Shown here: piece by piece, positions 7,274-12,980 of the stretch
How the letters are laid out: each line of letters opens with the position of its first letter
Numbering within the stretch: the first letter of the stretch is position 1
Notes under the pieces: generated by a model
The model's input: the letters and a program-made list of their open reading frames with translations, nothing else
What the model was told of the DNA's origin: nothing
Database searches by the model: none
Source of the DNA: Candidatus Atribacteria bacterium
GTDB taxonomy: Bacteria > Atribacterota > JS1 > SB-45 > 34-128
Direction of reading: 5' to 3'
Assembly (NCBI GenBank): GCA_003451675.1
Contig: DMCY01000025.1
Location: 1-12,980 of the forward strand
DNA: 12,980 bases
Translations under genes and position numbers: made by a program

Positions 7274-8830
7274 ATGAAATTATCAATTGATGAATTGATG
7301 AAAAATTTAAAAGAAAAAGAAGAAAAAGTAAAAGCAGGCGGAGGGGAGAAGAGAGTAAAAGCCCAACATGAAAAAGGCAAGCTTACTGCTCGAGAAAGAA
7401 TTGACCTTCTTTTAGATAAAGATAGCTTTGTAGAACTTGACCTTTTAGTTGAGCACAGATGTAACAATTTTGGTATGGACAAAGTGGAGGCACCCGGCGA
7501 GGGAGTCGTAACTGGTTATGGAACTATTAATGAAAGACTGATTTATGTTTTTGCTCAGGATTTTACCGTTATTGGCGGTTCGTTGGGAGAAATGCACGCT
7601 AAGAAGATATGTAAGGTGTTGGATATGGCTATGAAAATGGGTGCACCGTGTATCGGAATAAACGATTCTGGCGGAGCCCGCATTCAAGAAGGAGTAGATT
7701 CTCTAAGTGGCTATGGTCAGCTATTTTACCGTAATACTATTGCTTCCGGAGTAATCCCTCAAATTTCTATAATTGTTGGCCCAGCTGCCGGCGGAGCAGT
7801 CTATTCTCCTGCCATAATGGATTTTGTATTTATGGTAAAGAATGTAGGCATAATGCATATTACAGGACCAGATGTGATTAAAGCGGTTACCGGAGAGGTA
7901 GTTACTTCAGAGAAATTAGGGGGAGCTATGACTCATAATCGAAAGAGTGGAGTGGCTCATTTTGCTGCAGAGAACGAAGAGGAAGTTTACCAGATGGTAA
8001 GAAAGATGATGGGTTATCTACCCTCTAATAATATGGAAACCCCTCCTTCTATAGAATGTAAGGATGATCCCAATCGAATGGAAGAGGCTCTTTTAAATAT
8101 TATACCTACAGATCCTAATAAACCTTATGAGATGAAAGATGTTATAAAATTAATTGTAGATGAGGGAGATTTTTTTGAATCTCATCCTTATTTTGCAACT
8201 AATATGCTTACTGGGTTTGCCAGATTAAATGGCCAATCCGTAGGTATAATTGCTAATCAACCAAAAGTCTTAGCGGGCTGTTTAGATATTGATGCTTCTG
8301 ATAAAGCTGCTCGTTTTGTTAGATTTTGTGATGCTTTTAATATTCCTATTTTAACTTTGGTAGATGTTCCAGGATTTTTACCAGGGACTGCGCAGGAGTA
8401 TGGGGGGATTATCCGACATGGAGCAAAATTGCTATATGCTTATTCGGAAGCAACTGTTCCTAAAATTACTTTAATTGTTCGTAAATCTTATGGAGGGGCT
8501 TATCTGGCAATGTGTAGCAGGGATTTAAGGGCAGATCAGCTAATCGCCTGGCCTACAGCAGAAATTGCCGTAATGGGTTCGCAGGGAGCAGCAAATATTA
8601 TCTTTAGAAAAGAGATAGCCAAAGCAGATAACCCTGAAAAGGTTCGTCAAGAGAAGATTGATGAATTTCAACAAAAATTTTCTAATCCATATGAAGCAGC
8701 TAAACGAGGTTATGTAGATATGGTTATTGACCCTCGGGAAACCAGACCACGTCTTATAACAACTTTTGAGATGCTATCTACAAAGAGGGAAAGTAGACCG
8801 GCGAAGAAACACGGTAATTTCCCAGTGTAA
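7274..8830 (+). CDS. mmdA: Methylmalonyl-CoA decarboxylase / propionyl-CoA carboxylase, carboxyltransferase subunit
   Basis: This 518-residue protein is the CoA-side carboxyltransferase, moving CO2 between (S)-methylmalonyl-CoA and carrier-bound biotin. It is full length for the MmdA/PccB/12S family, with two crotonase-like halves. The N-terminal oxyanion-hole region is 'SGGARIQEG' (132-140) with '[12 protein letters not shown]' (169-180). The C-terminal half has '[12 protein letters not shown]' (367-378) and 'SYGGAYLAM' (405-413). Asp421 in '[12 protein letters not shown]' corresponds to the Asp that marks propionyl-CoA rather than acetyl-CoA enzymes. The ATG at 7274 follows gagaaaggtgg (7251-7261). 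The genes downstream encode anchor, biotin carrier and membrane pump, so a Na+-linked methylmalonyl-CoA decarboxylase is the best reading. Use of the same subunit as a 12S transcarboxylase is also possible. Confidence 0.94.
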   Translation: MKLSIDELMKNLKEKEEKVKAGGGEKRVKAQHEKGKLTARERIDLLLDKDSFVELDLLVEHRCNNFGMDKVEAPGEGVVTGYGTINERLIYVFAQDFTVIGGSLGEMHAKKICKVLDMAMKMGAPCIGINDSGGARIQEGVDSLSGYGQLFYRNTIASGVIPQISIIVGPAAGGAVYSPAIMDFVFMVKNVGIMHITGPDVIKAVTGEVVTSEKLGGAMTHNRKSGVAHFAAENEEEVYQMVRKMMGYLPSNNMETPPSIECKDDPNRMEEALLNIIPTDPNKPYEMKDVIKLIVDEGDFFESHPYFATNMLTGFARLNGQSVGIIANQPKVLAGCLDIDASDKAARFVRFCDAFNIPILTLVDVPGFLPGTAQEYGGIIRHGAKLLYAYSEATVPKITLIVRKSYGGAYLAMCSRDLRADQLIAWPTAEIAVMGSQGAANIIFRKEIAKADNPEKVRQEKIDEFQQKFSNPYEAAKRGYVDMVIDPRETRPRLITTFEMLSTKRESRPAKKHGNFPV

Positions 8831-8840
8831 ACAGTATATA

Positions 8841-8976
8841 GTTACTTAGTTACCTGGTTACCTAGTTAGCTAGTTATCTGGTTTGATAATTTACCAGTAG
8901 AAAATTATTAATAAGCTAGTTTATCGATAAATATTATTAACCAATTAACTAAGTAACCAACTAACCAATTAACGAC
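8841..8976. repeat. Inverted pair of octamer arrays (GTTACCTA / TTAACCAA)
   Basis: Unlike the other gaps, the period here is eight. The left array has GTTACTTA, GTTACCTG, GTTACCTA, GTTAGCTA and GTTATCTG at 8841, 8849, 8857, 8865 and 8873. The right array has TTAACCAA, TTAACTAA, GTAACCAA, CTAACCAA and TTAACGAC from 8937 to 8976. The arms are approximate reverse complements enclosing about 60 AT-rich bases. A GTATATA word sits at 8834, three bases after the mmdA stop, and the right arm ends five bases before the next Shine-Dalgarno. It fills the 165-base gap. Confidence 0.75.
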
Positions 8977-8995
8977 TAAATAAGGAGGAATAAAT

Positions 8996-9364
8996 ATGTT
9001 TGAAGGAATTAATGGAGCTATACAGGTAGCAATTATAGATATAATTATAGTGTTTTTAGTTTTGGGAGGGTTAGCTTTAATTATAGTATTCTTAAAGAAT
9101 ATTGTAGGAATTAAAAAAGAAAAAAAGATACCTAAAGAAGTTAAGGTCACTTCTCCACCATCAAGCATTACTTCAATAAAAGAAAAAGAAGAAATTAATG
9201 GTAAATTAGTAGCCGTAATTACTGCTGTGGTAGCTTCATATTTAGAAAAACCAAAAAGTAAATTTAAAATACTTAACATTAAAAAATATCAAACATCCTT
9301 GATTGCTCCCTGGACTGCTATAGGGAGGCAAGAATTAATGTTAGAGAAAAATATTAAATATTAA
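8996..9364 (+). CDS. OadG-like gamma/delta anchor subunit of the Na+-pumping decarboxylase
   Basis: This 122-residue protein starts at an ATG after AAGGAGG (8982-8988). One hydrophobic helix at about 11-33 ('VAIIDIIIVFLVLGGLALII') should span the membrane. A charged linker with Pro/Ser follows. The C-terminal part, 'LVAVITAVVASYLEKP' and 'APWTAIGRQELM' (from about 70 to 115), matches the tail seen in larger OadG/MmdD proteins. Members join the carboxyltransferase to the membrane pump and assist assembly. The position between mmdA and the biotin carrier supports the call. The short length and low complexity lower certainty compared with its neighbours. Confidence 0.82.
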   Translation: MFEGINGAIQVAIIDIIIVFLVLGGLALIIVFLKNIVGIKKEKKIPKEVKVTSPPSSITSIKEKEEINGKLVAVITAVVASYLEKPKSKFKILNIKKYQTSLIAPWTAIGRQELMLEKNIKY

Positions 9365-9394
9365 TATCGAAAGAAAAGGAGAAAGATAAACAAA

Positions 9395-9808
9395 ATGAGA
9401 AAATTTCAAATTAAAGTAGACGGTAAGGTATATGAAGTAGAAGTAGAAGAAGTAGGGGGGAATGAATCATCAACTGGAACCATTTCTGCTCCTCAACCGG
9501 TTGTAACTAAAGTGAAAGAAGAGCCGGTAAGTAAGAAAGCAGCTAAACCCTCATCTAGTCCAACTCCTACTAAAACACCAACTGCAGCAGTGGCAGGAGA
9601 GGAAGTAGTAGCACCTATGCCCGGTAAGGTACTTCAGCTAAAGGTAGCCGAGGGAGATAGTGTAAAAGAAGGGGATACTTTATTAATTTTAGAAGCGATG
9701 AAGATGGAAAATGAAATTGTAGCCAATACCTCAGGAAACGTAAAAAAGATAAATGTATCCACAAATGATATGGTAGATACAGGTGATGTCTTATTAGTGA
9801 TAGGTTAG
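9395..9808 (+). CDS. Biotin carboxyl carrier protein of the decarboxylase
   Basis: This 137-residue carrier holds the biotin that shuttles CO2 between carboxyltransferase and pump. The N-terminal part (1-20) resembles the start of other gamma/1.3S carriers ('FQIKVDGKVYEVEVEE'). A Pro/Ala/Ser/Thr-rich flexible linker runs from about 40 to 68. The biotinyl domain covers 70-137 with 'VAPMPGKV' (72-79) and the biotinylation motif 'EAMKMENE' (100-107), where Lys103 is the expected biotin site. A Shine-Dalgarno-like aaaaggaga (9374-9382) lies 12 bases before the ATG. It may serve both the MmdA- and PycB-type carboxyltransferases in this window, because no other biotinyl domain is encoded here. Confidence 0.93.
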   Translation: MRKFQIKVDGKVYEVEVEEVGGNESSTGTISAPQPVVTKVKEEPVSKKAAKPSSSPTPTKTPTAAVAGEEVVAPMPGKVLQLKVAEGDSVKEGDTLLILEAMKMENEIVANTSGNVKKINVSTNDMVDTGDVLLVIG

Positions 9809-9826
9809 AATAGAAAGGAGAAGTTA

Positions 9827-10945
9827 ATGGATATTTTGATGAAAATCCTGCCTTTATTTAGTCTTTCGGGATTTGCCGGACTTACTTTAGGTAATATTAT
9901 AATGCTTATTGTGGCAGGTGTATTAATGTATTTTGCCATAGTAAAGAAGTGCGAACCTTTACTCCTTTTACCTATCAGTTTTGGAGCGGTATTGGTAAAT
10001 CTACCCTTGACTGGACTAATGGAAGAAGGAGGTCTTTTGTATTTTATTTCTTGGGGGATAAAACATGAAGTTTATCCCTGTTTAATCTTTATGGGGATTG
10101 GGGCAATGACTGATTTTGGTCCTTTATTAGCCAATCCGATAACCTTCCTTTTAGGTGCCGCGGCTCAAGTAGGTGTATTTGTAGCTTTAATCGGGTCGGT
10201 GCTTTTAGGATTTACTATTCAGGAAGCAGGTTCTATAGGAATTATTGGCGGTGCAGATGGACCAACAGCAATTTATCTTACTGTTAAAATGGCTCCCCAA
10301 CTATTAGGAGCAATAGCAGTAGCGGCGTATTCTTATATGTCGTTAGTTCCTATAATTCAACCTCCTATAATGAAATTATTAACTACGGTTGAGGAAAGAA
10401 AAATAGTTATGAAGCAGCTTAGGCCAGTATCCCGGTCAGAGAGAATACTTTTTCCTATTATTTCAACCGTTTTAATTGGTCTATTATTACCAGCTTCGGT
10501 TCCCATTATCGGTATGCTGATGTTAGGGAATCTGTTTAGAGAAAGTATGGTAGTAAATAGATTGTCTAATACGGCACAAAATGAATTAATTAATATTGTT
10601 ACTATATTTTTAGCTACTTCTGTAGGGGCAACGATGCAAGCTGAATATTTTTTGACCTTTAATACTATTAAAATAATTTTACTAGGTTTAATTGCTTTTG
10701 CCTTCGGAACTGCTGGTGGAGTCCTATTTGCCAAGCTATTAAATAAAATTACCGGAGGAAAGATTAATCCTTTGATCGGTGCTGCTGGAGTATCCGCAGT
10801 ACCTATGGCAGCCAGAGTGGTTCAGAAAGTGGGGCAAGAAGCAAATCCCAGCAACTTCCTATTAATGCATGCCATGGGACCTAATGTGGCCGGAGTAATT
10901 GGAACCGCAGTTGCTGCTGGGGTAATGTTGACTTTGTTGCAATAA
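9827..10945 (+). CDS. Na+-pumping decarboxylase, beta subunit (OadB/MmdB/GcdB family)
   Basis: This 372-residue polytopic membrane protein decarboxylates carboxybiotin and couples this to Na+ export. The length fits the family, and repeated hydrophobic segments run through the chain. The key '[13 protein letters not shown]' motif (138-150) contains Asp144, the counterpart of the Na+-binding Asp203 of Klebsiella OadB. '[12 protein letters not shown]' (169-180) and '[15 protein letters not shown]' (345-359) are further conserved pore segments. The ATG at 9827 follows gaaaggag (9813-9820), 18 bases after the biotin carrier stop, so the last three genes form a tight unit. The substrate of the complex is set by the carboxyltransferase, hence methylmalonyl-CoA from mmdA, or oxaloacetate if the 11413 gene product joins. 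Confidence 0.95.
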   Translation: MDILMKILPLFSLSGFAGLTLGNIIMLIVAGVLMYFAIVKKCEPLLLLPISFGAVLVNLPLTGLMEEGGLLYFISWGIKHEVYPCLIFMGIGAMTDFGPLLANPITFLLGAAAQVGVFVALIGSVLLGFTIQEAGSIGIIGGADGPTAIYLTVKMAPQLLGAIAVAAYSYMSLVPIIQPPIMKLLTTVEERKIVMKQLRPVSRSERILFPIISTVLIGLLLPASVPIIGMLMLGNLFRESMVVNRLSNTAQNELINIVTIFLATSVGATMQAEYFLTFNTIKIILLGLIAFAFGTAGGVLFAKLLNKITGGKINPLIGAAGVSAVPMAARVVQKVGQEANPSNFLLMHAMGPNVAGVIGTAVAAGVMLTLLQ

Positions 10946-10954
10946 AGTCAATTT

Positions 10955-11158
10955 GTATATCGTATATCGTATATCGTGAAGAGGATAGGAGTCAGCAGCC
11001 AGAATCCAGAATATAATAGAATCGAGTATCGTCTATTGTGACAATTCTATAAAAACGAAAAAAAAGATTTAGGAAATATCATAATAAAGAATGTAAACAG
11101 TTTCTATGCGTTATTTTTGTAATTAAGAAGTTTTAACGCGATACGCGATACGATATAC
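10955..11158. repeat. Heptamer element (GTATATC family) with inner GCCAGAA words
   Basis: Three perfect GTATATC units (10955-10975) start nine bases after the pump gene stop and are followed by GTGAAGA. Phased words follow from 10984, including GTCAGCA, GCCAGAA and TCCAGAA, which resemble array C in 3069-3103. The right arm has GCGATAC at 11138 and 11145 and GATATAC at 11152. Its reverse complement matches the left 21 bases at 17 positions. The 467-base gap 10946-11412 holds no credible gene. Confidence 0.75.
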
Positions 11159-11183
11159 GAAAATGGTTTTTAGCCTCAGTGGT

Positions 11184-11261
11184 GTAGGGGCTCGATTTAT
11201 CGAGCCCGCTAGAAGAATTACCAAAACAACAAGGGTAGGATAAACCCGACCTTTGCCCTAA
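11184..11261. repeat. Palindromic intergenic element, copy 2
   Basis: It begins gtagggg (11184-11190) and contains a perfect nine-base inverted pair, gggctcgat (11188-11196) with atcgagccc (11199-11207). Relative to copy 1 one pair has changed from T-A to C-G, which keeps the stem. The linker aattaccaaaacaac (11216-11230) is identical to copy 1. The second hairpin is weaker (gggt 11233-11236 with accc 11244-11247). The outer stem survives as taggg (11185-11189) with cccta (11256-11260). Confidence 0.75.
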
Positions 11262-11317
11262 ACATACTTATTTTATATAAATGGACGTAATATATATTTT
11301 AGCTAATTTAATTTTTT

Positions 11318-11343
11318 ACAAGGCAGGTTTTAGCCTGCGTTGT
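11318..11343. repeat. Stem-loop with cores gcagg / cctgc
   Basis: The inner stem 11323-11327 pairs with 11334-11338 around a six-base loop, and acaa (11318-11321) pairs with ttgt (11340-11343) across one mismatch. A true uridine run does not follow, so it is a weak terminator candidate. It looks more like a third kind of dispersed palindrome. Confidence 0.5.
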
Positions 11344-11354
11344 TTATATATAGA

Positions 11355-11374
11355 ATTCGATTTATTCATCGAAT
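11355..11374. repeat. Small inverted repeat attcgat / atcgaat
   Basis: A seven-base perfect stem encloses a six-base loop, 17 bases before the Shine-Dalgarno of the carboxyltransferase gene. Its sequence echoes the first hairpin of the palindromic element (ttcgat/atcgaa) and may be a shortened derivative. It could also act as an operator or leader hairpin. Confidence 0.4.
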
Positions 11375-11391
11375 AGATTATAAAATTGATC

Positions 11392-11398
11392 AAGGAGG
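11392..11398 (+). promoter_or_regulatory. Shine-Dalgarno that decides the start of the PycB-like gene
   Basis: AAGGAGG lies downstream of the in-frame TTG at 11386 and 14 bases upstream of the in-frame ATG at 11413. The TTG has no Shine-Dalgarno of its own, so ATG 11413 is preferred. The spacing is longer than usual. Confidence 0.65.
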
Positions 11399-11412
11399 CT
11401 TCAGTTACACTT

Positions 11413-12954
11413 ATGGGAGAAAGTGCAATATTAACAAAAATAGTAGATTCTAATGTAGAAATAAATAATGGCAATACTTTAGAAAAAAAGCTTTCTTTAA
11501 AAAAAGACAATAGCCCCAAGGATATACTTTTAAAAGAAAAATCGCAGCTAAAAAAACCCCTTAAAATTACCGATACAACATTAAGAGATGCGCATCAGTC
11601 ATTATTAGCAACTCGAATGACTACCAAAGAGATGGTGCCCGCATGTGAAAAGTTAGATGCAGTAGGGTTTTACTCTATGGAAGTTTGGGGAGGTGCTACT
11701 TTTGATAGCTGTATGCGATTTTTAGATGAAGATCCCTGGGATAGGTTGAGAACTTTAAAGAAGTATCTTCCCCACACTAAGCTCCAAATGTTATTGCGAG
11801 GACAAAACATATTGGGTTATAAGCATTATTCTGATGATGTAGTTACAGAATTCGTAAAAAGAGCAGTCGTTAATGGAATAGATATTATTCGTATTTTTGA
11901 TGCTTTGAACGATATCCGTAATATGGAAACTGCTTTTAAAGTAGCTAAATCAGAAGGCGCCCATGTTCAGGGAACTATCTGTTTTACTATAAGTCCATTT
12001 CATAATAATGAGGTATTTGTGAAGAAGGCACGGGAGATGGAGCAAATGGGAGCAGATTCGATCTGTATAAAAGACATGGCCGGCTTAATTTCCCCCTATG
12101 AAGCATATAATTTAACCAAAGATATTAAAGAGGTCATTTCTATACCTCTTCAACTACATTGTCATTTTACCAGTGGAATGGGGATGATGGCTTATTTGAA
12201 AGCTACAGAAGCTGGGGTGGATGTAGTAGACACAGCAATATCATCATTGGCTCTTCAAACTTCTCAGCCTGCTGTAGAACCTTTAGTAGAAACTTTAAGG
12301 GGTACACCTTATGATACCGGGTTAGATTTAAAATTGGCTTATGAAATTGCTTCTTACTTTAAAAAAGTTAGAGAAAATCATAAAGATATGGAATCCAATA
12401 TTCAGGATATAGATACTCGGGTATTAACATATCAAATTCCTGGAGGAATGCTTTCTAATTTAGCTGTTCAGTTAAAACAGCAAAAAGCGGAAGATAAATA
12501 CGAAGAAGTCTTAAAAGAAATTCCACGAGTTCGAAAAGAATTAGGTTATCCTCCTTTGGTTACTCCGACCAGTCAGATAGTGGGAACCCAGGCGACCTTG
12601 AATGTTATTTTAAAAGAACGGTATAAGATGATTCCGGAAGAAGTTCGAAAATATCTTAAGGGATTTTATGGCCGGCCACCTGCACCTATTGATCCAGAGA
12701 TTATTAAGAAAGTAAAAATAAAAAAAAGTGAAATGATTAAATGTCGGCCGGCTGATTTATTAGAGCCTGCTATCGAAAAAGCCAAAAAGGAAGCATCTTA
12801 TTTAGCTGAAAACATAGAAGACATTCTGTCTTATATTTTATTCCCCGAAGTTGCCAGAGATTTTCTAAAGAAAAAAATTGCTAAAAAATATTGTTTGGGA
12901 ATGGAGATATTAAATGGTAATAATAATTATGATGAAGAAGGGTATGGAGTGTGA
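11413..12954 (+). CDS. Pyruvate/oxaloacetate carboxyltransferase (PycB / OadA / transcarboxylase 5S-like), without biotin domain
   Basis: This protein of 513 residues from the preferred ATG is a TIM-barrel carboxyltransferase exchanging CO2 between biotin and pyruvate/oxaloacetate. Numbering from that start, 'ITDTTLRDAHQS' lies at 52-63 with metal ligand Asp54. 'MEVWGGATFD' is at 89-98, the probable carbamylated metal-bridging Lys220 is in 'CIKDMAG', and His249 and His251 in 'LHCHFTSGM' complete the metal site. The post-barrel region carries 'PGGMLSNL' and 'TPTSQIVGTQATLNV'. The chain ends after 'LFPEVARDFL' plus a short tail, with no biotinyl domain, so it must use a separate carrier such as the one at 9395. 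About 50 Lys/Asp-rich residues precede the barrel and are not expected in the family. It follows a 467-base repeat-filled gap and may be a separate transcription unit. Confidence 0.93.
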   Translation: MGESAILTKIVDSNVEINNGNTLEKKLSLKKDNSPKDILLKEKSQLKKPLKITDTTLRDAHQSLLATRMTTKEMVPACEKLDAVGFYSMEVWGGATFDSCMRFLDEDPWDRLRTLKKYLPHTKLQMLLRGQNILGYKHYSDDVVTEFVKRAVVNGIDIIRIFDALNDIRNMETAFKVAKSEGAHVQGTICFTISPFHNNEVFVKKAREMEQMGADSICIKDMAGLISPYEAYNLTKDIKEVISIPLQLHCHFTSGMGMMAYLKATEAGVDVVDTAISSLALQTSQPAVEPLVETLRGTPYDTGLDLKLAYEIASYFKKVRENHKDMESNIQDIDTRVLTYQIPGGMLSNLAVQLKQQKAEDKYEEVLKEIPRVRKELGYPPLVTPTSQIVGTQATLNVILKERYKMIPEEVRKYLKGFYGRPPAPIDPEIIKKVKIKKSEMIKCRPADLLEPAIEKAKKEASYLAENIEDILSYILFPEVARDFLKKKIAKKYCLGMEILNGNNNYDEEGYGV

Positions 12955-12958
12955 ATCA

Positions 12959-12972
12959 GTATCGAGTGTGCG
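12959..12972. repeat. Possible start of a further heptamer array
   Basis: GTATCGA at 12959, followed by GTGTGCG, begins four bases after the stop of the last gene. The word is identical to the unit at 3048. The window ends too soon to confirm an array. Confidence 0.4.
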
Positions 12973-12980
12973 CCAAGAAA

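Noticed and set aside
8908..9279. Minus-strand ORF of 123 codons overlapping the OadG-like gene
   Set aside because: It is antisense to a gene with family motifs and a strong Shine-Dalgarno, and it runs into the octamer repeat. Hydrophobicity is a mirror of the AT-rich sense strand.
11318..11343. Rho-independent terminator
   Set aside because: The stem is short and interrupted, and it is followed by 'ttatata' and not by a clean run of T. I found no convincing intrinsic terminator anywhere in the window.
11386..11412. TTG at 11386 as start of the 5S-like carboxyltransferase
   Set aside because: The Shine-Dalgarno AAGGAGG lies inside this stretch, downstream of the TTG, and no ribosome site precedes the TTG. 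ATG 11413 fits better.

Overview
The window is AT-rich bacterial DNA with all genes on the + strand and Shine-Dalgarno sites before nearly every start. It carries a nearly complete methylmalonyl-CoA pathway of an anaerobic type: a split B12-dependent mutase, its MeaB chaperone GTPase, the epimerase, and a biotin-dependent, sodium-pump-type decarboxylase in separate subunits, plus a stand-alone pyruvate/oxaloacetate carboxyltransferase. This gene set is known from propionate-forming or syntrophic propionate-oxidising anaerobes. An uncultured low-GC anaerobe, for example of the Atribacterota type, would fit, but that placement is an inference from gene content and style and was not tested.

Layout: 1-420 is the 3' end of a GltD/NfnB-type flavoprotein. 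643-1947 is glutamate dehydrogenase. 2106-2915 is a P-loop protein fused to an Asp23/Gls24-like domain. 3348-6972 holds mutase large subunit, mutase B12 subunit, meaB and epimerase. 7274-10945 holds the CoA carboxyltransferase, a small OadG-like membrane anchor, the biotin carrier and the sodium-pump beta subunit. 11413-12954 is the PycB/OadA-like carboxyltransferase. Together they interconvert succinyl-CoA and propionyl-CoA. They either spend the carboxyl group on Na+ export or pass it to pyruvate, giving oxaloacetate. Glutamate dehydrogenase could feed 2-oxoglutarate, and hence succinyl-CoA, into the same route.

The most unusual content lies between the genes. Most gaps longer than about 150 bases are filled by short-word tandem arrays with a strict 7-base phase (8-base in one gap). 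They usually occur as a forward array just after a stop codon and a reverse-complement array nearer the next gene, often just before its Shine-Dalgarno site. The words differ between gaps, although some recur. A separate palindromic element of about 75 bases occurs twice, with a compensatory base-pair change between copies and a weak third relic. No RNA genes, CRISPR array, insertion sequence or convincing intrinsic terminator was found, and no promoter could be called with confidence.
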